This document shows, in pieces, positions 25,912 through 33,651 of a stretch of DNA of 33,651 nt; position 1 is the first letter of the stretch; every line of letters starts with the position of its first letter. Made by a program: the position numbers and the translations under genes. The stretch is from an uncultured Pelagibacteraceae bacterium (GTDB lineage Bacteria > Pseudomonadota > Alphaproteobacteria > Pelagibacterales > Pelagibacteraceae), in assembly GCA_902515205.1 (NCBI GenBank), contig CABXTU010000013.1, positions 1 through 33,651 on the forward strand. The letters run 5' to 3'. The notes beneath the pieces were generated by a model that saw only the letters and a list, made by a program, of their open reading frames with translations, did not search any database and had not been told where the DNA came from.

Positions 25912-27657
25912 ATGTTAAACTCGGACGATTTAATAAATAAAGTAAAAATATATAATAAGTTTTTAAATCCTGAAAAATTAAATAAAGCTTATGATTTTGC
26001 CGTTAGAGCTCATGGTAATCAAAAAAGAGCTTCTGGAGATCCATATTCAGTTCACCCTATAGAAGTTGCAAATATTCTTACTGACTTAAAACTAGATAGT
26101 GCAACAATTACAACAGGACTACTTCACGACACAATCGAAGATACATTTGCTACCTACGAGACAATTAGAGGAGAATTTGGTAATGAAGTAGCAGATCTAG
26201 TTGATGGTGTTACAAAAATATCAGTTTTAGAAAATACTGCTTCCCCAAGTTCAAAAGCAGAAAATTTTCGAAAACTAATATTAGCAACTTCAAAAGATAT
26301 AAGAGTTTTATTAGTTAAAATTGCTGACAGATTACATAATATGAGAACTATTAAAGCAATTACAAATAAAGATAAAAGAAAAAGAATCGCACAAGAGACT
26401 ATGGAAATTTATGCCCCACTTGCTGACAGAATGGGTATGCACAGAATTAGAGATGAACTAGAAGATCTATCTTTTGAAATTCTTAATAATCAAGCTAGAT
26501 TGTTAATTCAAAAAAGACTTGACGAAATTAAATTAGATAAAAAAGATATTTTTACAATTTTATCAAAAGAACTTAATGAGTTGCTTAATACAAATAATCT
26601 TAAATCAATTATCTTTGGAAGAGAAAAAACACCTTTCTCAATCTGGAGAAAGGTACAAAAAAAAAGAGTTTCATTAGAACAAATAACTGACATTATTGGC
26701 TTCAGGATTATTGTTGATAATATTGATAATTGTTATCGAGCTCTTGGAATTTTACATAAAGAATACAACTGTATTCCTGGAAAATTTAAAGATTATATTT
26801 CATTTGCTAAAATTAATGGTTATAAATCAATTCATACATCAGTAATAGGTTCAAATAAAAAACCAATTGAAATTCAAATAAGAACACAAAAAATGCATGA
26901 ATTCGCCGAAAGAGGTATTGCTTCTCATTGGCAGTACAAATCATCAGAAAAATTTAATTCGTTAACATTACAAGAATATGATTGGTTGAAAGATTTAGTT
27001 GAAATTATTGAAAAAAATGAAAATCCTGAACATTCATATGAATATACAAAATTACAAATGTTCCAGGAAAATGTTTTTTGTTTTACTCCAAAAGGATCAG
27101 TGATAAAATTACCAAAGGATGCAACACCAATTGATTTTGCCTATGCTGTACATACTAAAGTTGGTGATACAGCTGTTGGATGTGAAATTAATGGAAATAA
27201 AAGCGATTTACAATCAATTTTAAGAAACGGTGATAGAATAAATATTATCACTTCAAAAAAGCAATCTCCATCTCTGCACTGGATACCTATAACCAAGACT
27301 GGAAAAGCAAGAGCAGCCATTAGAAGATACTGGCATGATAGAAAAGAAAGGAAACACGAAGAAAATAAGAAGTATAATACTACACTATGGATTTCCTTAC
27401 CTGATAAACCTGGTCAGTTAGGTAATGTAAGTTCATTGATAGGGCAACATAAGTTGAATATATCAAATTTAGAAATGGCTGGTAAAAATCCCAATTATAT
27501 CAATTTTAAATTTCAATTAATTATTACAGATTTAAAAAACTTTACTAATTTTATTGCAGAGCTTAAACAAAAGGGTATAAAATTTAAGATAATTAGACAC
27601 GAAGATAAAAGAAATGCTTTCACACAAAAAATCCTTAAATATTTTAAGAAAAACTGA
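25912..27657 (+). CDS. rel: Bifunctional (p)ppGpp synthetase/hydrolase, short form
   Basis: Rel/SpoT-family alarmone enzyme, 581 residues. The HD hydrolase (about 25-155) keeps HPIEVANI, LLHDTIEDT (His72, Asp73, Glu76, Asp77) and KIADRLHNM. The synthetase (about 235-340) keeps GREKTPFSIWRK, ITDIIGFRIIV and GKFKDYIS...NGYKSIHTS. A TGS domain (about 387-447) includes DFAYAVHTKVGD, and a C-terminal ACT domain spans about 491-561 (LPDKPGQLGNV). Only about 45 residues separate TGS from ACT, so the helical and zinc-finger (conserved-cysteine) modules of full-length Rel/SpoT, normally about 180 residues in that interval, are gone. Both catalytic centres look intact. It overlaps pyrE by 44 bases. Confidence 0.92.
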   Translation: MLNSDDLINKVKIYNKFLNPEKLNKAYDFAVRAHGNQKRASGDPYSVHPIEVANILTDLKLDSATITTGLLHDTIEDTFATYETIRGEFGNEVADLVDGVTKISVLENTASPSSKAENFRKLILATSKDIRVLLVKIADRLHNMRTIKAITNKDKRKRIAQETMEIYAPLADRMGMHRIRDELEDLSFEILNNQARLLIQKRLDEIKLDKKDIFTILSKELNELLNTNNLKSIIFGREKTPFSIWRKVQKKRVSLEQITDIIGFRIIVDNIDNCYRALGILHKEYNCIPGKFKDYISFAKINGYKSIHTSVIGSNKKPIEIQIRTQKMHEFAERGIASHWQYKSSEKFNSLTLQEYDWLKDLVEIIEKNENPEHSYEYTKLQMFQENVFCFTPKGSVIKLPKDATPIDFAYAVHTKVGDTAVGCEINGNKSDLQSILRNGDRINIITSKKQSPSLHWIPITKTGKARAAIRRYWHDRKERKHEENKKYNTTLWISLPDKPGQLGNVSSLIGQHKLNISNLEMAGKNPNYINFKFQLIITDLKNFTNFIAELKQKGIKFKIIRHEDKRNAFTQKILKYFKKN

Positions 27658-28201
27658 TGCACTATTAGAAGGACATTTTGTTTTATCTTCAGGCTTACAT
27701 TCTTCTAAATATATACAATGTGCAAAACTGTTAAGTTTTCCACATATAGCTCAGATTATCTGTAAATCTTTAGCTAGTAAAATAAAAAAAGAATTCAAAA
27801 ATTTCGATTTAATTTTAGCTCCAGCGATGGGTGGAATAATTATAGGGTATGAAATTGGGAAGGTGTTGAAAAAAGAGACTATATTTTGTGAAAGAGTTAA
27901 GGGTAAGTTTACTTTAAGAAGAGGATTTAAAATAAATAGAAATAAAAAAGTTTTAATAATTGAAGATGTAATTACAACAGGAAAATCAAGCATGGAGTGT
28001 GTTAAGTTGATAAAAAAGAATAAAGCTAAGTTAGTTGGTTTTGCCTCTATAATTAATAGATCAACAAAAAAAACATTAAAGATTAAAAAGAAAATTATTT
28101 CTCATCTTAAAATTAATGTTCCTACTTATAAAAAAGATAAATTACCAAAATATTTAAAATCAATTCCTTTAACAACACCTGGAAGCAGATTTATAAAGTG
28201 A
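27614..28201 (+). CDS. pyrE: Orotate phosphoribosyltransferase
   Basis: Joins orotate to PRPP in pyrimidine synthesis. The 195-residue protein has the PRPP-binding motif VLIIEDVITTGKSSMEC, preceded by ILAPAMGGIIIGYEIG and a FCERVKGKFTLRRGF loop; FVLSSGLHSSKYI near the N-terminus is also typical. The start lies 44 bases inside rel, an unusually long overlap for this window, but translation from 27614 gives the natural OPRTase N-terminus. The stop overlaps pdxJ as GTGA. Confidence 0.92.
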   Translation: MLSHKKSLNILRKTDALLEGHFVLSSGLHSSKYIQCAKLLSFPHIAQIICKSLASKIKKEFKNFDLILAPAMGGIIIGYEIGKVLKKETIFCERVKGKFTLRRGFKINRNKKVLIIEDVITTGKSSMECVKLIKKNKAKLVGFASIINRSTKKTLKIKKKIISHLKINVPTYKKDKLPKYLKSIPLTTPGSRFIK

Positions 28202-28917
28202 AGAGATTAGGGGTAAATATCGATCACATAGCAACTTTAAGAAATGCTAGAGGTGAAAATCATCCAGATCCAGTTTATGCAGCTAGATTCGTTAAAAAAG
28301 CTGGGGCCGATTCAATTACAATTCATTTAAGAGAAGATAGAAGGCATATTAATGATTATGATGCTAAAAAGATTTGTTCAATAAAAAATCTTTTAGTAAA
28401 TTTAGAAATATCAACTAATTTAGAAATTATCAAAACTGCCCTTAAAATTAAACCAGATTTTGTTTGTATCGTACCAGAAAATAGAAAAGAAATTACAACA
28501 GAAGGAGGTTTAAATTTGAAGATAAATAAATCTAAGATTAAACATATCATATCAAAATTTAAAAAAAAAAAAATTAGAACAAGTTTATTTATCAATCCAT
28601 CTATTGAAGATATAAAAAGATCCAAAAAAATAGGTGTTGATTGTGTTGAAATCCATACAGGTCGATTATCAAATTTAATTAAATCTAAAAAAAATTATTC
28701 CAAGGAATTAAAAAAAATTATTAATTGTTCTAAATTTGCTATAAAAAATAACATAGAAGTCCATGCTGGTCATGGGCTAGATTATAAAACAACGAAAATT
28801 TTAAGAAGAATTAAAGAAATAAAAGAATTTAATATTGGCCATTTTCTTATAGGGGAGTCAATATTTGAAGGATTAACGAAAGTAATAAAAAAATTTAAAC
28901 GAATAATTAAGACATAA
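28198..28917 (+). CDS. pdxJ: Pyridoxine 5'-phosphate synthase
   Basis: Condenses 3-amino-2-oxopropyl phosphate with deoxyxylulose 5-phosphate to make pyridoxine 5'-phosphate. The 239-residue TIM barrel begins LGVNIDHIATLRNARG and contains HLREDRRHI, CIVPENRKEITTEGGL, VEIHTGRL and the conserved VHAGHGLDY; all are PdxJ hallmarks. The start codon is GTG, overlapping the pyrE stop as GTGA. The position before acpS is the standard proteobacterial order. Confidence 0.95.
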   Translation: MKRLGVNIDHIATLRNARGENHPDPVYAARFVKKAGADSITIHLREDRRHINDYDAKKICSIKNLLVNLEISTNLEIIKTALKIKPDFVCIVPENRKEITTEGGLNLKINKSKIKHIISKFKKKKIRTSLFINPSIEDIKRSKKIGVDCVEIHTGRLSNLIKSKKNYSKELKKIINCSKFAIKNNIEVHAGHGLDYKTTKILRRIKEIKEFNIGHFLIGESIFEGLTKVIKKFKRIIKT

Positions 28918-28930
28918 TTTTAATAAATTT

Positions 28931-29317
28931 ATGAAAATATTAGGTATAGGTGTTGATATTATTAAAAATAAAAGAATTAAATTATTAATTAAAAACCAAA
29001 AATTTATTAAAAGAATTTTCAGTTCTAATGAAATAATAATAGCAAAAAGACAATCTAATAAAACAAATTATTTTTCTAAAAGATTTGCTGCTAAGGAAGC
29101 TTTTGTAAAATCTTTAGGTATTGGTTTTAGGGATGGTCTAAATTTTAAAGATATTGAAATTTTAAATGATAATAAGGGAAAACCTTTTTATTTTAAAAAT
29201 AAAAAAATAAATGCTGTTGTAAATAAAACTTTTAAAGTTAAGAAATACAATTTGTTTCTTTCAATTTCAGATGAAAAAGATTATTCAATAGCTTTTACAA
29301 TGTTACAAACTAAATAA
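28931..29317 (+). CDS. acpS: Holo-[acyl-carrier-protein] synthase
   Basis: Transfers 4'-phosphopantetheine from CoA to acyl carrier protein. The 128-residue protein has the magnesium-binding aspartate in ILGIGVDIIK, the signature FSKRFAAKEAFVKSLGIG with its conserved glutamate, and a C-terminal FLSISDEKDYSIAFTM strand pair. It is very basic. The stop overlaps the lepB ATG as TAATG. Confidence 0.94.
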   Translation: MKILGIGVDIIKNKRIKLLIKNQKFIKRIFSSNEIIIAKRQSNKTNYFSKRFAAKEAFVKSLGIGFRDGLNFKDIEILNDNKGKPFYFKNKKINAVVNKTFKVKKYNLFLSISDEKDYSIAFTMLQTK

Positions 29318-30051
29318 TGTTTAATCTAGAATCAATAAAAGAAAATATTAAAACTCTATTTTATGCATTGATTATTGCTATTATAATTAGATCATTATTG
29401 ATACAGCCATTTTATATTCCATCATCTTCTATGGAACCAAATTTATTAGTTGGTGATAGGCTTTTTGTTACTAAATATTCATACGGTTATAGCAGGCATT
29501 CGTTTCCATTTAGTCCTCCAATTTTTGATGGAAGATTAATATCAAATAACCCTATGAGAGGTGATGTAGTAGTTTTTAAAACGCCAGCAGATAACAGGAC
29601 CGATTATATTAAAAGACTTATAGGTTTACCTGGCGACATTATTCAATTTAGAGACTCAAATTTGTACATTAATAAAAGTGAAATCCTTAAATCAATAATA
29701 TCAAAAACAGATAAGATCTATTGTGGAAAAACAAAAATAGATGTTGTTACATTTGAGGAGCTACTACCTAATGGAAAAAAGTATATTGCAGTATATTTTA
29801 AGGATTATTCATTTGAAAACTCAGATCCATTTATTGTACCAGATGAACACTTTTTTTTTTTAGGTGACAATAGGGATTGTTCTAAAGATAGTAGATTTTT
29901 ATCTAGCGTTGGTTATGTTCATAAAAATAATCTTGTTGGTAAAGCACGATTTATATTTTTTTCATCTGATAGATCAAAGGGAAGTATTTTTTCATTTTGG
30001 AAATGGAATCAGTCAATAAGATTTGATAGATTTTTTAAAAAGATAAACTAA
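29317..30051 (+). CDS. lepB: Signal peptidase I
   Basis: Inner-membrane serine protease that removes signal peptides in the periplasm. The 244-residue protein has one N-terminal membrane segment (about 14-29), the nucleophile Ser38 in IPSSSMEPNLLVGD, the general-base Lys99 in DYIKRLIGLPGD, and the C-terminal box FLGDNRDCSKDSR. It would process, among others, the solute-binding protein, the nuclease and slt signals seen here. It overlaps acpS and rnc by TAATG junctions. Confidence 0.96.
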   Translation: MFNLESIKENIKTLFYALIIAIIIRSLLIQPFYIPSSSMEPNLLVGDRLFVTKYSYGYSRHSFPFSPPIFDGRLISNNPMRGDVVVFKTPADNRTDYIKRLIGLPGDIIQFRDSNLYINKSEILKSIISKTDKIYCGKTKIDVVTFEELLPNGKKYIAVYFKDYSFENSDPFIVPDEHFFFLGDNRDCSKDSRFLSSVGYVHKNNLVGKARFIFFSSDRSKGSIFSFWKWNQSIRFDRFFKKIN

Positions 30052-30719
30052 TGAAAACTCATTACAATATTTTAGAAAAAAAAATTAAGATTATTTTTAA
30101 AAATAAAGATTTATTAATCAAATCACTAACACATAAAAGTTTTGATAAAAATAAAAACAATGAAAAAATTGAGTTCCTGGGTGATCGAGTTTTAGGATTA
30201 GTAATGGCAAAAAAACTTTTAGAAATTTACCCTGGTGATAGTGAGGGTATTTTAGATAAAAAATTTGCAACTTTAGTTAATAAAAAAACTTGTTTAAGTA
30301 TTGCTAAAGATCTTCAATTAGAAAAATATATCTTGATATTTAATTCAAAAAATAAAAAAAGAATAGTCGAAGATAAAGTTTTAGCAGATACCTGTGAAGC
30401 CTTAATTGGTGCAGTCTATCTTGATAAAGGATATCAGATTGTTGAAAAACTTATTTTAAATTTATGGTCTCATCATATAAAGAATAGCATTATTACTAAA
30501 ATAGATGCAAAAACAAAATTACAGGAATATTCATTAAAGATATTTAAGAAGTTACCAATTTACAAGCTTATCTCTAACACTGGACCAAAACACAAGCCAC
30601 TTTTTAAAGTAGGTGTAAAGTTAATTGATACCAAATTTTATAATGCTAATGGTAGATCAAAAAAAGATGCGGAACAAAATGCAGCTTATGAATGTTTACA
30701 AAACATTAAGAAAATATGA
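30051..30719 (+). CDS. rnc: Ribonuclease III
   Basis: Double-strand-specific endoribonuclease for rRNA processing and mRNA decay. The 222-residue protein has the signature NEKIEFLGDRVLGL (Glu38, Glu41, Asp45) and DTCEALIGAVYLD (Asp113, Glu116), nearly the same numbering as E. coli, followed by a C-terminal double-stranded RNA-binding domain (about 152-222) with GRSKKDAEQNAAYECL. The stop overlaps recO as ATGA. The era gene that usually follows rnc is absent from this position. Confidence 0.96.
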   Translation: MKTHYNILEKKIKIIFKNKDLLIKSLTHKSFDKNKNNEKIEFLGDRVLGLVMAKKLLEIYPGDSEGILDKKFATLVNKKTCLSIAKDLQLEKYILIFNSKNKKRIVEDKVLADTCEALIGAVYLDKGYQIVEKLILNLWSHHIKNSIITKIDAKTKLQEYSLKIFKKLPIYKLISNTGPKHKPLFKVGVKLIDTKFYNANGRSKKDAEQNAAYECLQNIKKI

Positions 30720-31396
30720 CTTGGGATGATCTAGGGTATCTATTATCTAAAAATAAATATAACGAAAATTCAGTAATTGCTGAAATATATACAAAGGATC
30801 ACGGTAAAGTATCGGGAATAATTTTCGGGGGAACTTCAAAAAAGATTAAAAATTATCTTCAAATTGGAAACAATATACATGTTAACTTTAATTCAAAATC
30901 AGAAAATCGTATTGGAAGTTTTAAGATTGAAATTAAAGAAGTTTTATCTCCATACTATTTCGATAATCAGTATAAATTATCGTGTATTTTTTCTGCAATG
31001 CATTTAGTAAAAATATTAACTGCTGAGGCTCAAATAAATAAACCTGTATACGACTTAATAGAAGATTTTTATATTCTTCTAAAAAAAGAAAATTGGATTA
31101 AAGATTATATTTTTTGGGAATTAAATTTATGTAAGATACTCGGTTATGATTTACAAATTGAAAATTTAGTTGATAAAAAAGTTGTTAATAATCAAACTAT
31201 ATATGTATCTAAATCATCGAAAACAAAAAAGATTATACCTAATTTTCTAATAGATAAAAATCACGAGAATGTTAAATTAGAAATCTTATTAGATGGTTTA
31301 AATTTAGTAGGTGATTATTTAGATAAATCAGTATTTAAACCAAATAATCTTAGACAACCGACAAGCAGAGTAAATTTTATAAATACCTTGAAATAA
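30716..31396 (+). CDS. recO: DNA repair protein RecO, divergent
   Basis: Mediator that helps load RecA onto SSB-covered single-stranded DNA. The 226-residue protein begins with an N-terminal OB-fold-like half (MTWDDLGYLLSKNKYNEN, then VSGIIFGG) and continues with the helical half (FWELNLCKILGYDLQIENL). Identification rests on length, this pattern and the rnc-recO order. The cysteine cluster that many RecO proteins have after the helical segment is missing. It ends with no gap against the convergent hemB stop. Confidence 0.85.
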   Translation: MTWDDLGYLLSKNKYNENSVIAEIYTKDHGKVSGIIFGGTSKKIKNYLQIGNNIHVNFNSKSENRIGSFKIEIKEVLSPYYFDNQYKLSCIFSAMHLVKILTAEAQINKPVYDLIEDFYILLKKENWIKDYIFWELNLCKILGYDLQIENLVDKKVVNNQTIYVSKSSKTKKIIPNFLIDKNHENVKLEILLDGLNLVGDYLDKSVFKPNNLRQPTSRVNFINTLK

Positions 31397-32386
31397 TTAT
31401 TTCAATATTTTATTGATTCTATCAGCGTAATAACTAACTATTGCATTAGCTCCAGCTCTTTTGAAAGCTATTAAACTTTCTAGAATAGCATTTTCATTAA
31501 TAAGACCCTTGTTTATACCACTAGATAATAAACTATATTCTCCAGAAACTTGATAGGCCATAACAGGTATCTTGAAATTATTTTTAACAGATCTAATTAT
31601 ATCTAGATAGGGTAAGCCTGGTTTCACCATTACCATATCAGCACCTTCTTTAATATCTAAAGCAACTTCTCTTAAAGCTTCATCTGCGTTTTTATAATCC
31701 ATTTGATAATTTTTTTTATTGCCTATTAAAACTCCCTTTGATCCAACAGCATCTCGAAATGGACCATAAAAGTTTGACGCATATTTAACGGCATAAGATA
31801 ATATTTGAGTCATTTGGTGTCCATTTTTATCAAGAGCTTTTCTTATTTCACCTATTCTACCATCCATCATGTCTGATGGTGATAAAACATCACATCCCAA
31901 TTGAGCTTGCAACAAAGATTGATCAATTAATATCTTTAATGTTTCATCGTTAAGAACATATCCAGACTTTAGTATTCCATCATGACCATGTGAAGTGTAG
32001 GGATCTAATGCTACATCGCACATTATCCCAATTTCATTTTTGTATTTTTTCTTAATTTGTTGAATAGCTTTACAAACCAGATTATTTTCATTAAGTGCTT
32101 CGGTTCCCAAAAAATTTTTTTTATTAGATTGAGTAAATGGAAATAATGCAATCATCGGTAATCCTATTTGAATTGCGTTATCAATGATCCTATTTATTTT
32201 ATCTAAAGAATATCTATAAACCTTAGGCATAGATTTAATATTTTGTTTTTTATTTTTTCCATCAACTAAAAATATAGGTAATATAAAATCACTTGTAGAA
32301 AGGTTATTTTCTTCTATTAACCTTCTAGACCATTTATTTTTTCGACTACGCCTTAATCTCAGACTTGGAAATTTTCCTGTTATCAT
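31397..32386 (-). CDS. hemB: Delta-aminolevulinic acid dehydratase (porphobilinogen synthase)
   Basis: Condenses two 5-aminolevulinate molecules in haem and corrin synthesis. The 329-residue protein shows RLRRSRKNKW at the start, the two Schiff-base lysines Lys201 (SYAVKYAS) and Lys255 (MVMVKPGLPYLD), and GPFRDAV. The metal loop reads DVALDPYTSHGHDG: the zinc-binding cysteines are replaced by Ala/Asp residues, the type associated with magnesium-dependent enzymes in alphaproteobacteria and Pseudomonas. The N-terminal KxPSxRxRRxR stretch is also standard. It is a single minus-strand gene between recO and the oxygenase gene. Confidence 0.96.
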   Translation of the reverse strand: MITGKFPSLRLRRSRKNKWSRRLIEENNLSTSDFILPIFLVDGKNKKQNIKSMPKVYRYSLDKINRIIDNAIQIGLPMIALFPFTQSNKKNFLGTEALNENNLVCKAIQQIKKKYKNEIGIMCDVALDPYTSHGHDGILKSGYVLNDETLKILIDQSLLQAQLGCDVLSPSDMMDGRIGEIRKALDKNGHQMTQILSYAVKYASNFYGPFRDAVGSKGVLIGNKKNYQMDYKNADEALREVALDIKEGADMVMVKPGLPYLDIIRSVKNNFKIPVMAYQVSGEYSLLSSGINKGLINENAILESLIAFKRAGANAIVSYYADRINKILK

Positions 32387-32458
32387 TTTAAAATATATTT
32401 ATAATATGCGACAAATGTTATATACAAATATAACTCAAAAAAGATATTAAACAATCGT
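32387..32458. promoter_or_regulatory. Divergent promoter region between hemB and the oxygenase gene
   Basis: 72 bases with starts facing away on both sides, so it must hold both promoters. For the plus gene, TATACA at 32421-32426 is a possible -10 box. On the minus strand, TTGTAT and TATAAA are spaced about 18 bases apart toward hemB. These overlap, but in AT-rich DNA the individual boxes are uncertain. Confidence 0.4.
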
Positions 32459-33049
32459 ATGGAACTAAATTTTAACGATTTTCAAAGACAAGAAGTCAAA
32501 TTTGACATTAATGAACTTCAAAAAGCCTATAAAGAGATAATTAAAATAAAAAGCTTTAGTGGTGTAGCTGGTGTTTCAAATTTTGGAGCAATATCTTTAA
32601 CTCAAATACCTGGAGATCCTAACTCTATTAAGGGGAGTAAAGCCAGAGGTGTTTTTTGGACTAAACCAGATAAGTCCGGGGTAGAAGTTGTTAGAGAAAA
32701 AAAAATTGATGAGGCTGCGTATTCAGAATTCATTGAAGAATACAACGATACATATTTTAAAGAAGTTTTTGAAACTTTATCAGCTAAATATAAATTAGGA
32801 AGAGTTAGAATATTACTTAAAGAACCAAGGTCTACATTAAGTTGGCATAGAGATCCTGAGCCGAGATTACACATACCCATAGTTACCAATCCTGGAGCTA
32901 TTATGGTTGTTGATCATGTAGCAAAACATATGCCTGCAGATGGGTCTGTTTGGATTACAAATAATACAAAATATCATAATGCTTTCAATGGTGGTGAAGA
33001 AGATAGAGTTCATTTGGTAGCATGTGTGTTAGATTATAAATTTAATTAA
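32459..33049 (+). CDS. 2-oxoglutarate/Fe(II) oxygenase-like protein, aspartyl/asparaginyl hydroxylase type
   Basis: 196-residue protein without a signal peptide. The C-terminal half has the iron-binding pattern of Fe(II)/2-oxoglutarate oxygenases: His130 and Asp132 in LSWHRDPEPRLHIPI, the distal His173 in NTKYHNAFNGG, and Arg183 ten residues later in EEDRVHLV, a likely 2-oxoglutarate contact. This arrangement resembles the aspartyl/asparaginyl beta-hydroxylase family. The N-terminal half (about 1-110) is not recognised. The substrate is unknown; it could be a protein side chain or a free amino acid. It precedes rpiB by one base, so they are probably co-transcribed. Confidence 0.72.
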   Translation: MELNFNDFQRQEVKFDINELQKAYKEIIKIKSFSGVAGVSNFGAISLTQIPGDPNSIKGSKARGVFWTKPDKSGVEVVREKKIDEAAYSEFIEEYNDTYFKEVFETLSAKYKLGRVRILLKEPRSTLSWHRDPEPRLHIPIVTNPGAIMVVDHVAKHMPADGSVWITNNTKYHNAFNGGEEDRVHLVACVLDYKFN

Positions 33050-33050
33050 T

Positions 33051-33476
33051 TTGAAAAAGATATTTATTTCCTCAGATCATGCCGGATTTAGTTTGAAAGA
33101 ACTAATAAAAAAAAAATTTTATAAAAAATATAGATTTAATGATTTAGGAACAGACAATTCAAAAATATCGGTGAATTATCCAGACTATGCACATAAACTT
33201 TGCAGAAAGGTGGGAAAAAATAGTAAAAATATGGGCATTTTAATATGTGGATCAGGCATGGGCATGTCTATGGCTGCAAATAAGCATAGAAATATAAGGG
33301 CGGCAATGTGTTATTCAGTTAAAAATACAAAATTATCTAGATTACATAACGATGCAAATATTATAACATTAGGATCAAGATTGACAAAGAAAGATACTGC
33401 CTTTAAATGTATAGAAGCTTTTATTAATACAAAATTTGAAGGTGGAAGACACAAAAAAAGAGTAAAAAAAATATAA
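33051..33476 (+). CDS. rpiB: Ribose 5-phosphate isomerase B
   Basis: Interconverts ribose 5-phosphate and ribulose 5-phosphate. The 141-residue protein begins with [14 protein letters not shown] (Asp9, His10) and has the active-site cysteine Cys66 in [16 protein letters not shown], then RAAMCYS and [12 protein letters not shown]. The start is TTG at 33051; there is no ATG, and the preceding stop is one base away. rpiB-glyA is a common alphaproteobacterial pair. Confidence 0.94.
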   Translation: MKKIFISSDHAGFSLKELIKKKFYKKYRFNDLGTDNSKISVNYPDYAHKLCRKVGKNSKNMGILICGSGMGMSMAANKHRNIRAAMCYSVKNTKLSRLHNDANIITLGSRLTKKDTAFKCIEAFINTKFEGGRHKKRVKKI

Positions 33477-33481
33477 GATAT

Positions 33482-33651
33482 ATGTCTAGTGAAACAAAAT
33501 ATATAAATTCAGAATATAAAGATTTTTTTGAAAAAAGTCTTTCACAGTCTGATCCAGATTTATTTAAAGCCATTAACGACGAGTTAGTAAGACAACAAAA
33601 TCATATTGAACTTATCGCTTCAGAAAATATAGTTTCTCAAGCAGTATTAGA
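33482..33651 (+). CDS. glyA: Serine hydroxymethyltransferase, N-terminal part (3' end outside window)
   Basis: PLP enzyme that interconverts serine and glycine with methylene-tetrahydrofolate. 56 codons are present, from ATG 33482, five bases after the rpiB stop. The translated end [16 protein letters not shown] is the conserved GlyA N-terminal signature, and rpiB upstream supports it. It links with the sarcosine oxidase in this window: both supply or use glycine and one-carbon-loaded folate. Confidence 0.93.
   Translation, partial: MSSETKYINSEYKDFFEKSLSQSDPDLFKAINDELVRQQNHIELIASENIVSQAVL

Noticed and set aside
1-33651. CRISPR arrays, insertion sequences, toxin-antitoxin or defence systems
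   Set aside because: No regularly spaced repeats, transposase-like proteins or defence-gene motifs were seen on either strand; A and T runs reflect base composition.

Overview
This 33.65 kb window is very AT-rich, almost entirely coding (no gene-free stretch exceeds about 75 bases), and full of ATGA, TAATG and TGATG start/stop overlaps. The gene content and order are alphaproteobacterial: ruvX-pyrB-pyrC-plsY-topA, slt/dapA-smpB, rel-pyrE-pdxJ-acpS-lepB-rnc-recO, and rpiB-glyA. Together with the base composition, the lysine/isoleucine/asparagine-rich proteins and the heterotetrameric sarcosine oxidase operon, this points to a streamlined marine SAR11 (Pelagibacterales) bacterium. That assignment is an inference from the sequence; no search was run.

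Layout. (1) 1-1750, plus: the end of galU and all of ugd, making UDP-glucose and then UDP-glucuronate. (2) 1755-8283, minus, read right to left: ruvX, pyrB, a dihydroorotase homologue without its metal-binding HxH, plsY, topA, a 44-residue lipoprotein and a RidA-family protein. (3) 8334-14982, plus: gatC-gatA-gatB (tRNA-dependent amidotransferase), an O-methyltransferase, trhO, a MATE exporter and a secreted thermonuclease-like protein. (4) 14987-21653, minus, read right to left: soxB-soxD-soxA-soxG, then a solute-binding protein and an ABC permease with no ATPase gene beside them. (5) 21718-21809, plus: tRNA-Ser(GCU). (6) 21814-24020, minus: a soluble lytic transglycosylase split by a one-base shift in an A9 tract. 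(7) 24063-31396, plus: dapA-smpB-folK-rel-pyrE-pdxJ-acpS-lepB-rnc-recO. (8) 31397-32386, minus: hemB. (9) 32459 to the end, plus: a 2-oxoglutarate oxygenase-like protein, rpiB and the start of glyA.

How it works together. Most genes are housekeeping: pyrimidine synthesis (pyrB, pyrE), lysine/cell wall (dapA, slt), cofactors (folK, pdxJ, acpS, hemB), RNA and translation (gatCAB, smpB, trhO, rnc), DNA (topA, ruvX, recO), lipid (plsY) and stringent response (rel). The accessory metabolism is one-carbon: sarcosine oxidase demethylates sarcosine to glycine while loading tetrahydrofolate, and glyA at the right edge interconverts glycine, serine and methylene-tetrahydrofolate.

I found no phage, CRISPR, transposon or defence island. 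The items most worth following up are the slt frameshift at a homopolymer, a Rel protein lacking its helical and zinc-finger modules, a probably non-catalytic dihydroorotase homologue, an orphan SBP/permease pair attached to the sox operon, a permease that begins with a lipoprotein signal, and the tiny lipoprotein overlapping topA.
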